64,000 bases of DNA from a bacterium (GTDB taxonomy: Bacteria > Bacillota > Clostridia > Lachnospirales > Lachnospiraceae), in assembly GCA_023663725.1 (NCBI GenBank), contig JAMPGX010000006.1:62001-126000 (forward strand), in the 5' to 3' direction. This document shows, piece by piece, positions 8,182 through 15,580 of the stretch (positions are counted from its first letter, which is position 1; the number at the start of each line of letters is the position of its first letter). A model generated the notes under the pieces. That model worked only from the letters and a program-made list of their open reading frames with translations. It made no database searches and was not told the origin of the DNA. Position numbers and translations under genes: made by a program.

Positions 8182-8243
8182 TTCTATCAAATAATTGGAA
8201 ATATCTAAAAAAGCATTTCTATTTTTCAAAAAATTTGATAGAA
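8182..8243. promoter_or_regulatory. 11-bp inverted repeat, putative operator for the second XRE gene
   Basis: TTCTATCAAAT at 8182-8192 and its exact reverse complement at 8233-8243 are centred 51 bp apart, close to five DNA turns. The right arm overlaps the likely extended -10 element (TGATAGAAT) of the gene at 8289. This layout suits repression, possibly autoregulation by one or both XRE paralogues. Confidence 0.5.
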
Positions 8244-8288
8244 TAAATCTTGTCAATATTCACAATATATAAAATAAGGAGCATATCT

Positions 8289-8522
8289 ATGAATTTTGGT
8301 GAAAATCTACAGCGATTGCGCACAGAGCGAGGCATCTATCCCAAACAGCTTGCTTCAGCGCTTCATATTTCAGTGGCAACCTTATCCAATATCGAAAAGG
8401 GAATCCTCTCTCCCCAGCCGGAAATCCTGTGCCGGATTGCCGATTATTTTCAAGTAACCACGGATTATTTGTTGGGCCGATCCCAAAGTCCCTCCTCCCA
8501 GCAGGATATCGAGCGGGAATAG
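8289..8522 (+). CDS. Small XRE-family regulator, paralogue of the preceding gene
   Basis: A 77-residue helix-turn-helix protein (LQRLRTERGIYPKQLASALH, SVATLSNIEKG, ILCRIADYFQVTTDYLLGR). The closing DYLLGR motif is the standard end of an XRE domain. The ATG at 8289 is chosen over an earlier in-frame ATG because AAGGAG lies 9 bases upstream. It is followed by a strong terminator. It and the gene at 7953 look like a tandem duplication that has diverged. Confidence 0.82.
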   Translation: MNFGENLQRLRTERGIYPKQLASALHISVATLSNIEKGILSPQPEILCRIADYFQVTTDYLLGRSQSPSSQQDIERE

Positions 8523-8562
8523 CTCCCCATATGATTTCATATGCATTTCCCTGCAGCAAGTC

Positions 8563-8602
8563 GGGCCAGAGATCATTTTCCAGTCCCTGGCCCGTCTTTT
8601 TT
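8563..8602 (+). terminator. Rho-independent terminator after the second XRE gene
   Basis: GGGCCAG (8563-8569) pairs with CTGGCCC (8587-8593) and is followed directly by GTCTTTTTT. Confidence 0.85.
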
Positions 8603-8619
8603 GCCTTCTGATATTGTCC

Positions 8620-9486
8620 TCAAGTGCGGCTTATCGTCCCCTCCGTGAAAGCTCCAGTCTCCCCCTCCTGCGGTATGTTATAAATAGTGACCCCAATGAA
8701 GGCAAGTGTCGCCACAATCCGGATAAACATGAAGATAAACGCTGCCGCCATCCGAGGGAACAACGACACTGAAAAGCTCATAAGCGACATCCCATTGAAC
8801 ATCATTGCAAACATATACATGGGCACCTTGGCATAAACCGCGATCCTGAATAGCTGCTCCGTCGGCAGCTTTTTCCCCATAATCTGCGCAATCACCATTC
8901 CTCCCAAGAGATAGACTGCCGCACTCAGGAAATACCAGATAACCCGAAGGCTAAAGTATATCACCAGCAAAACGGCTACACTGACCCCCATGACAGGGAG
9001 CAGTTCTTCCTTGAGCCAATCCTTAAAGATAAACTTTTCTCCTCTGTCAGCTAATTCTGTAAAATAACGTTCCTGATACTCCCCCTGCTGCAACACTATT
9101 ATTTTGTCCTGATCGACAATCAATATCTGAGTATAGCCCGATTGGGCGAGAGCCATTACATCCTCATATGTGTACGCATTCGCATCATTGGTAACCGACA
9201 CATAAGTACCGTTTTTCGCATAAAAATATTCTTGATCGATCTGCAATTTGCCGTCATCAATCACGATATCAGGAATTTTCTCCCACAGGGGCACTATATA
9301 GCCAACCCCAATTACCCCACCAAGCACTGCAAAGTCAGCCAGAGTGACTATCAGTACTAAAAGCACGACAAATGCTATCATTCCCCCTGTCTTGACCTTG
9401 ACGAGTTGCTGATACTTGGGCGGTATAAAGGCATAGATAAACGACTGAAAAATATTGGGCGCTTTCTGAACGTTTTGGCAGTCCAC
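8620..9486 (-). CDS. DUF1189-family membrane protein
   Basis: A 288-residue membrane protein. One hydrophobic segment at about 35-62 is followed by an outward polar region of about 120 residues containing YTYEDVMALAQSGYTQILIVDQDKIIV. Four more hydrophobic segments lie at about 165-275. The architecture and the phrases FQSFIYAFIPPKY near the start and IAVYAKVPMYMF match DUF1189, whose function is not established. The start is a GTG at 9486 with GGAGGG 8 bases upstream. A separate promoter lies at 9561-9589, so it need not belong to the lipoprotein operon upstream. Confidence 0.78.
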   Translation of the reverse strand: MDCQNVQKAPNIFQSFIYAFIPPKYQQLVKVKTGGMIAFVVLLVLIVTLADFAVLGGVIGVGYIVPLWEKIPDIVIDDGKLQIDQEYFYAKNGTYVSVTNDANAYTYEDVMALAQSGYTQILIVDQDKIIVLQQGEYQERYFTELADRGEKFIFKDWLKEELLPVMGVSVAVLLVIYFSLRVIWYFLSAAVYLLGGMVIAQIMGKKLPTEQLFRIAVYAKVPMYMFAMMFNGMSLMSFSVSLFPRMAAAFIFMFIRIVATLAFIGVTIYNIPQEGETGAFTEGTISRT

Positions 9487-9560
9487 GGCATTGTCCCTCC
9501 ATTTGCTGATATAGTTTGTCCTGGCCGCTCGCTCTATGGCAGGCTTAGGGGATTGACAAT

Positions 9561-9589
9561 ATTATAACCCTGTTCTTTTAGTCCTGCAA
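9561..9589 (-). promoter_or_regulatory. Sigma-A type promoter for the DUF1189 gene
   Basis: On the minus strand TTGCAG (9584-9589) and TATAAT (9561-9566) are 17 bases apart and point at the GTG at 9486. Confidence 0.65.
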
Positions 9590-9631
9590 GCAGTTTAATT
9601 GCCTGCCCCCTCCTTAATGACTCATAATATA

Positions 9632-11005
9632 CTACAAATATAGCGCCTGCGAAGCATCGCTAAACCCTCTTCCAACAGCAAATATAGCGAATAGACCCGT
9701 ATCTCCAGCCTCGTTATCATACAGATAAATACCTTCATAGGAAGCGTAGGTGGTACCATCAAACTCGACGCTTTCTCTATCGTTTTGGTTATAATCGGCC
9801 ACCTTTTGAAGCACTTCCGTATATGGCAAATCCGTTAGCACGGCTGCACAAATACATAATCTGAGCGGTTCCATTCTCTCCCTCAAATCCTGTAGCCATA
9901 CCTCCGGTTCCATATCCGACGGTTGAGCATAAAAAGCAAACCTGACCTGATAGGGGCTCACCTGATTGTCCCATGATAATTCCACCCGAACATCGACATC
10001 AGCATATCTCAATAGACAATATGCCCACTCTTTGATAAACACCTGCGGAATCCCCAGATCAACTCCCTGTTTTCCCGCCTCTTCCTCTATTCGTTCGATC
10101 AGTTCCTGAACACTTTCATTAGAACAATTATTGTCAAAAGCAAATCCCTTTCTGCCGTTTACAACTACCTCTATTCCACTGCTCGGATCTGGATTATCCC
10201 ATACAACGCCTTTGGAGCTTACCACCTTACATACAGACATTTCAAATGACAAGACATTGTTTTCATGCAACAAGGATACCGTCGGCCCATCAAGATATCT
10301 GATATCACAATAGTCAAACACTCCGAATACTTGCTCGTAAGAATGAAAATACTTCGGAAGATAGATGGCATCCTGCCCGTCCTCCAAACAGATTACTTCT
10401 CCATCACCAGACTTCGCAATGAGCTTGTATAACACGTAAATAACATTGTCTGTTTTTAATGAATTACTCCAATCTACCTGGAGCTTTATGGACGGGTACA
10501 AATTCTCAACCCCGCCATCTTCATAAAAATGCAATGTATTCACTCTGACTGGGAATTCTCCTTCTCCCTTATGACCGTCCACCTCGACCTGAGCATGCAG
10601 TCCCTGCGCACTGCCTTCCCATGCCGAGCCATCCGTAAAACAGACTTCTGAAACAACTATTGACAGTACTTTGGCATCCTTCAATGACACCTCATTCTCA
10701 TCTATGAAGAAGAGTTGATCCTTATTGCACGCTCCAGAGACAATACCATCAGGCTCAAAGCACTGACACTCAAAGGGCTGCTCTTCCTGATCACTGCAGA
10801 CAGACAGCGTTAATGCGTCGATCACTTTGTCTTCGGAGACATTTTTCCAGTTGAAATAAATTCCGATCTTTTCTCCACTGTCATACACACGGAATGCATT
10901 CAACTCTATCACTTCAATCGGAGGCTTGGTCTCTCTCCCACATCCAGTCACTAAAAGCAAAATCATGATCAGCAGCAACCATCCGAGTGTTCGTCCTTTC
11001 AACAT
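9632..11005 (-). CDS. Predicted lipoprotein of unknown function
   Basis: A 457-residue exported protein. A hydrophobic signal (WLLLIMILLLVT) ends in the lipobox LVTGCG, with Cys at about 21-22 the likely lipidated residue. The rest is hydrophilic, beta-rich and contains two similar stretches (VYDSGEKIGIYFNWKNVSED and PSIKLQVDWSNSLKTDNVIY), suggesting repeated Ig-like folds. No family was recognised. The start at 11005 has GGGGAGGAT 8 bases upstream. It follows the SMEK-domain gene by 19 bases, so the two are almost certainly co-transcribed and may form one cell-surface assembly: the partner also has a membrane segment with a large outer region. Confidence 0.7.
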   Translation of the reverse strand: MLKGRTLGWLLLIMILLLVTGCGRETKPPIEVIELNAFRVYDSGEKIGIYFNWKNVSEDKVIDALTLSVCSDQEEQPFECQCFEPDGIVSGACNKDQLFFIDENEVSLKDAKVLSIVVSEVCFTDGSAWEGSAQGLHAQVEVDGHKGEGEFPVRVNTLHFYEDGGVENLYPSIKLQVDWSNSLKTDNVIYVLYKLIAKSGDGEVICLEDGQDAIYLPKYFHSYEQVFGVFDYCDIRYLDGPTVSLLHENNVLSFEMSVCKVVSSKGVVWDNPDPSSGIEVVVNGRKGFAFDNNCSNESVQELIERIEEEAGKQGVDLGIPQVFIKEWAYCLLRYADVDVRVELSWDNQVSPYQVRFAFYAQPSDMEPEVWLQDLRERMEPLRLCICAAVLTDLPYTEVLQKVADYNQNDRESVEFDGTTYASYEGIYLYDNEAGDTGLFAIFAVGRGFSDASQALYL

Positions 11006-11024
11006 TTTTGTATATCCTCCCCTC

Positions 11025-12626
11025 TTAATCCATATCCAAAGACACGTTGCGAATACTTTCCGCCTGATAATAGTACTTCGCAAGAATCCTCTCTATCCCT
11101 ACTCGATCACCTGGTGAAAGCTGCACAAGCTCTCTGGTCAGTGAACCATAGGGACCAATCGCGCCATCTCTAAAAGCCGGAACCTCTACCTTCACAGTAT
11201 AAACCGGTGTCTGCTGAGGCTTTCCGTTTATATAGAAAACATTCTGACATTCGACTACACAAGATTTTGTGGGCGCTATAACCGTTTCAAGCACCAATGC
11301 ATCCTCCACAATGGATGTTGTATCCTGCCCTACAAAAGTTATGTTGGAAGGCTTACTGTCTACATCCAAAACAGCAAAAAGAGAGATATGGTATTCTTCT
11401 TCTCCCCTCCCGCCATAGCCCAAACCAAACTCACCGTTATCATAGGTCAGATAAGCCGACCAGGAAAAAGCAATTTCATCATCATACACTCCATGCAAAC
11501 TAATCACAAGACAGGAGCAACCAAATTCTTCAATTACCTCCTGATATTTTGCTCTGTCTATCACAAACTCAGCCAATGGCAGTACCTCTGCTGATTTAAT
11601 TGATGAGCGATCCGCCATATATGTGCATTGTGAAATCATATCTATTTCGCCAATATCTGAATACCCATCAGACACTTCGCTTTCTATCAAAACATCAAGG
11701 TCTTCCGCATCGCCCCAACCCTCGTTAAAGACATAAAATTTCAGCGTATTGCCAGTAACCGCTGCATCCAATATAAGCACTGGCTCTTCTATCGGCTCTA
11801 AGTCCAGAATACGCATGCGCACATCTTCTACAACGGAATCCTTCTCCCCCTCATTACGCAAACCGCTCACAATGGAAAATGCCTTTTTAACTTCCCTATA
11901 AGTTTGTTTTACAAATGGAACATCCTCGGCAGACGTATAATAACCGGCCGCCGTATATGGCTGTATCTTAGAAAAATATACTTTTCCTATTCTGCTATTT
12001 AGATTCCGATTGCATATGACAGAAATTGCAATGGAGCATAAGAAAATAATTGCAACCGCAACGCAAACTACTTTTTTTGCGGAAAATCTTTTGCCCGTAC
12101 TCTCCCGACTCGTAATCTCCAGCTTAACACATACTTCACTTTCAACATATTCATTTATTCTCTTCAACTGCTCCGTATCCAGCTTCGCAATATCTCTCGC
12201 CAAGTCCTTAAAACACCATATATCACGCTTGACGTCAAACTGAAAAATACCTTTTGTATCAAACGGATTTCTATGCTTCGTTTTATCACTTAACAGCAGG
12301 ATAACCAATCTTCCAGATTGACTATACAACTCATTTTCTATAAACTTATCTATCGTCCTCTGTATTTTTTCTCGCTCATGATCTGCCGTTACCTGTATAT
12401 AGATTCTTTTATCCTTATCAACCAAATCATATGCCGGCGTGTTTTGGACCTCGTGGTTCTTATTTACCAATTGATATCCGTACATCAGATTCAGCAGGCC
12501 GCAAACAAAGTCCTCCATCAATAGATTGATATCCGTCAGACCATTGATATCACACATTTCAATGTAGGATTTGAGCTGAGATAATCTGAGCGTTATATTT
12601 TTAATGTATTTTTCTCTCTGCAGCAT
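11025..12626 (-). CDS. SMEK-domain protein with one membrane span and a large outer region
   Basis: A 533-residue protein. Residues about 1-165 match the SMEK domain (LKSYIEMCDINGLTDINLLMEDF, GLLNLMYGYQL, YDLVDKDKRIYIQVTADH), found in predicted bacterial conflict proteins. A strong hydrophobic span lies at about 178-200 (VVCVAVAIIFLCSIAISVIC). The remaining 330 residues are beta-rich with segments such as LKFYVFNEGWGDAEDLDVLI. The domain would be cytoplasmic and the rest outside. It is followed at 19 bases by the lipoprotein gene. Its base composition and its place behind the HerA/SIR2 operon suggest it is part of the accessory island. The role of SMEK is stated from memory and is not experimentally firm. 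Confidence 0.72.
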   Translation of the reverse strand: MLQREKYIKNITLRLSQLKSYIEMCDINGLTDINLLMEDFVCGLLNLMYGYQLVNKNHEVQNTPAYDLVDKDKRIYIQVTADHEREKIQRTIDKFIENELYSQSGRLVILLLSDKTKHRNPFDTKGIFQFDVKRDIWCFKDLARDIAKLDTEQLKRINEYVESEVCVKLEITSRESTGKRFSAKKVVCVAVAIIFLCSIAISVICNRNLNSRIGKVYFSKIQPYTAAGYYTSAEDVPFVKQTYREVKKAFSIVSGLRNEGEKDSVVEDVRMRILDLEPIEEPVLILDAAVTGNTLKFYVFNEGWGDAEDLDVLIESEVSDGYSDIGEIDMISQCTYMADRSSIKSAEVLPLAEFVIDRAKYQEVIEEFGCSCLVISLHGVYDDEIAFSWSAYLTYDNGEFGLGYGGRGEEEYHISLFAVLDVDSKPSNITFVGQDTTSIVEDALVLETVIAPTKSCVVECQNVFYINGKPQQTPVYTVKVEVPAFRDGAIGPYGSLTRELVQLSPGDRVGIERILAKYYYQAESIRNVSLDMD

Positions 12627-12733
12627 ATCACCTGTCCTCGGTTTTTTATGAGTAAGTATGCGATGTCACGGAACCCTCCTGCACAGCTTCGCCATCATCG
12701 TTTCGGACTTCCTCTCAGTCCATGCTGCCTTAT

Positions 12734-13306
12734 TCATTCGATTAAAATTGGCGGTTCCGTATAGAAATCAAACAAACCATTTTCATTTATACCGCTCTTT
12801 CTGACGGTTTGCTCATATTTACGTCCTAAAACGTCTTTACATTCATATATGTAATATTCGTCGTCTTTTAGAAGCGGTACAAATATTCTAAATTCTTGAT
12901 TTCCTCCCAGACAAAAATGTTGATCCCATTTTAAAGTTTTACTTTCATTCTTTACAATATAGCCTTTAATATCACATGCCGCATATTTACCAAAATTAGA
13001 TAAAAAAGTATATACTATTTTTTTATGCTCATCTATTTCGTCTACTCGAAAATACAAATATGGCCTAAATTCCATTTTCAAGTCTTCTTGCCTAACTTTT
13101 TCATTATTTTTGATTTCCAGATTAACAGTAATATATGTTGTAAAAGCACCAATTAATGCACCAATATAGCCGCCAAAAAATCCGGCCCATCCTTCATTAG
13201 AAACAGATGAATAAACTCTATTTCTAAATACCACTAATTCTAATACGATTGGAATAATAACTGCAACAATAAAGATAGGTATTAATAATTTAACTTTCCG
13301 TCCCAT
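12734..13306 (-). CDS. Small membrane protein with two spans, unknown function
   Basis: A 190-residue protein. Two hydrophobic segments near the N-terminus (LLIPIFIVAVIIPIVLELVV and GWAGFFGGYIGALIGAFTTY) are followed by a short coiled-coil linker and a beta-rich cytoplasmic domain of about 110 residues. The GWAGFFGGYIGALIG phrase is typical of small membrane proteins found near mobile or defence genes, but no named family was recognised. The start at 13306 is chosen for AAGGATGAT just upstream; an earlier ATG at 13366 lacks a ribosome site. It lies 123 bases after the HerA gene in the same direction. Confidence 0.65.
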   Translation of the reverse strand: MGRKVKLLIPIFIVAVIIPIVLELVVFRNRVYSSVSNEGWAGFFGGYIGALIGAFTTYITVNLEIKNNEKVRQEDLKMEFRPYLYFRVDEIDEHKKIVYTFLSNFGKYAACDIKGYIVKNESKTLKWDQHFCLGGNQEFRIFVPLLKDDEYYIYECKDVLGRKYEQTVRKSGINENGLFDFYTEPPILIE

Positions 13307-13428
13307 GCGATCATCCTTCCTATGATTTATTGAAACTTTTTCTGAGTCTATAACAATTTTTGGCATGGTTGAACGACCGTTCTACTTCTATGCGATCCGC
13401 AATGCCTTCATATTTGAAAATTAAACTC

Positions 13429-14781
13429 TCAATATAAATGTACCTTGCAGTTTATACTGTTTTTCAGATAATCACTGACAATAATGCACTCCCCAATTTT
13501 TAACTCAGGAATAACTTTTTTATATATGTCATCATAAAAATTTGCATTTGACATGATATAATCAACATCATCCGGATTAGCCAGATTAAACGATACAATG
13601 CTTCCACACTGGGATAAAGTCGTGGGATCGAGATAACGCGGCCGCTGACTCAGCAACACAATATGAAGACCCAGCTTTCTACCCTCTCGCGCGATGCTGT
13701 TAATCACATCCTTGCAAAAGGAGCTTTTCGTACTAGGGATATAATTATGGGCTTCTTCAAGAAAAATGACAATCCTGTTGGGAACCTCTTCCCCCTCTGG
13801 CAGCATAATATAATTTTCACGGCGGTAATTCAGTAGCTGATTAAGGTACAAGTATATTAAAATTTCCTGTTCCTCAGAGGATAACTTCTGCATGTTAAAA
13901 ACATATGACTCTTTGGGAATCACATTTGTTTTTGCACCAATTTTCAAATCTACATCTCTTAGTTTCTCACACAGGGAAGCTAGGTAACTGCTTCGATCAT
14001 ATGCCTTTCTGCCAGAATAATCCACAACCTCCTTAGGCTTATAGAATTCCATTACTTTATCCGCCAGTTCCCTTGTTTCTATTGTTTTGGGCATTACTAT
14101 TTTATCCGTAACAGCCTTTAACAATGAAATCTCCGAATTGTTCAGGCGCAAAATCTTTTTTATCAGCTCCATATCCAGGGGAATAGAAAACCTTGTGGCA
14201 TCTATTTGTTTCGCATTTCTGATATTGATGTATTCATTGGTGGGGGTAAATACCATATATTGCATAGATATATTGCTTAATACAATTCTTGTAAAATTAC
14301 TCTTACCCTGCCCACTGCGACCGATCACGGCCATATGTGTCGTTAGAAGCTGCCGAAAATCCAGCCATACCGGAACATCCTCTCTCTTCTTCAGGTGCCC
14401 GATCTCCTGTGTGCCTTCCCTCTGGATGATTCCATGGGCAATAGCAATCTCTTCTGCCGAGGCTTTCACCACCTTACTTCCTGGAAGCGCTATATACCAA
14501 TAGTCTTCATATATTTCCTGAGTTTCATCGATGCTCGCTATGGAAACTGCATCTGCAACATAGATATTATACTTGCTGTAATCGTCACCCTCACCGATAT
14601 ATCTCACAAAATCGCTCTCAGCCAAACGCTTGTTGACCACTCTTACACTGCGAATCCGGTATATAGTCTTACGGCCATCATGCTCAATTTTTGCATAGTC
14701 TGTTTCTATTGCTCCTGAGGAATAAAAAGTCATTTCCTGAACGCCGCTTCCCGATGCTACGATTCCCAGTAAATTACTCAT
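13429..14781 (-). CDS. HerA/FtsK-superfamily hexameric ATPase (DUF87-like)
   Basis: A 450-residue ATPase. The N-terminal ~110 residues fit a HerA-type barrel. The Walker A motif GRSGQGKS is at about 154-161, Walker B RIVIFLEEAHNY at about 336-347, and the sensor/arginine region IAREGRKLGLHIVLLSQRP at about 362-380. Proteins of this kind form hexameric DNA translocases. In anti-phage systems they pair with a SIR2 NADase or a nuclease. Here the gene is directly downstream of a SIR2-HD fusion and one unknown gene, overlapping the latter by 8 bases (GGAG ribosome site), so the products are very probably made together. No NurA-like nuclease was recognised beside it. Confidence 0.88.
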   Translation of the reverse strand: MSNLLGIVASGSGVQEMTFYSSGAIETDYAKIEHDGRKTIYRIRSVRVVNKRLAESDFVRYIGEGDDYSKYNIYVADAVSIASIDETQEIYEDYWYIALPGSKVVKASAEEIAIAHGIIQREGTQEIGHLKKREDVPVWLDFRQLLTTHMAVIGRSGQGKSNFTRIVLSNISMQYMVFTPTNEYINIRNAKQIDATRFSIPLDMELIKKILRLNNSEISLLKAVTDKIVMPKTIETRELADKVMEFYKPKEVVDYSGRKAYDRSSYLASLCEKLRDVDLKIGAKTNVIPKESYVFNMQKLSSEEQEILIYLYLNQLLNYRRENYIMLPEGEEVPNRIVIFLEEAHNYIPSTKSSFCKDVINSIAREGRKLGLHIVLLSQRPRYLDPTTLSQCGSIVSFNLANPDDVDYIMSNANFYDDIYKKVIPELKIGECIIVSDYLKNSINCKVHLY

Positions 14782-15577
14782 ACTTCTTTTTCTCCCCTTC
14801 AATATAATTCTCGCAATCCGCCAGAATCGCCGGTAATCGAGTTTTCTCCGAGCCCTTTCCCCCTGTGATTGGCCATGCCTCCATTCCCTCAAATTGCATG
14901 AATACTTTTTGAATATGTTCCTTTTCCTGGTCTAATGTATCCTTTTTCAACATCTGGCTAAACAGGTTTATCCTGATTGGATAAATATCTGTATCATCAT
15001 AAGAGCAATAATACGTCTTCAGCATGGTGACTCCGTCATCATCAGGATATGGGCCTAATATCTTCCCTCGATATTTATCCTGAAACAGAAGATGTAGATC
15101 ACTCTTTGGGGGTACAGAATAATGTTCTATATAGTTTCCCATAAACGATGCCAAATGATAAGAGACAAACATAATATGAAGCCTCTGCATGGGTAATCCC
15201 AGATATCCCAATCTTCCAATAATTTTTTCAGACTCAAACTCATCTCGTATTAGAAAAGTCAGATCATCCTCCGGGTACTCACGCACCTTATCCAAAATAA
15301 TCGTACAAATATATTCGGAAATAATTCTCTCCTGAGCTGCCCGAGAACGTTTCTGCATTTCTTGGTAAAGACTATTCTTCTTTTCCAGAAACATATAGTC
15401 TGTCGCAATGTCACTACTACTGATCTGGAAATCAGTAGCACTTTGCATTGTTTTTACTTGTTCGCCTTTTTCCTCATATATAGCTATGGGATTGTAAGTG
15501 ATACTCCCCCGCACCGATATCTCATTGGCAGACGGTGTAGGCGTAAACAAATAGGAAATTCCAAACCATCGTTCCAT
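14774..15577 (-). CDS. Uncharacterised 267-residue protein of the SIR2-HD/HerA operon
   Basis: I do not recognise a family. The protein is soluble with no signal peptide or membrane span. It opens with a beta-rich part (FGISYLFTPTPSANEISVRG), has a helical centre (EKKNSLYQEMQKRSRAAQER), then an acidic stretch (YPEDDLTFLIRDEFESEK) and a C-terminal part rich in aromatic residues. Its gene begins 3 bases after the SIR2-HD stop, with the ribosome site inside that gene's end, and overlaps the HerA gene by 8 bases. That tight packing argues for an obligate partner, for example an adaptor or a highly diverged nuclease in the position where NurA normally sits. The function is unproven. Confidence 0.75.
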   Translation of the reverse strand: MERWFGISYLFTPTPSANEISVRGSITYNPIAIYEEKGEQVKTMQSATDFQISSSDIATDYMFLEKKNSLYQEMQKRSRAAQERIISEYICTIILDKVREYPEDDLTFLIRDEFESEKIIGRLGYLGLPMQRLHIMFVSYHLASFMGNYIEHYSVPPKSDLHLLFQDKYRGKILGPYPDDDGVTMLKTYYCSYDDTDIYPIRINLFSQMLKKDTLDQEKEHIQKVFMQFEGMEAWPITGGKGSEKTRLPAILADCENYIEGEKKKYE

Positions 15578-15580
15578 CTC

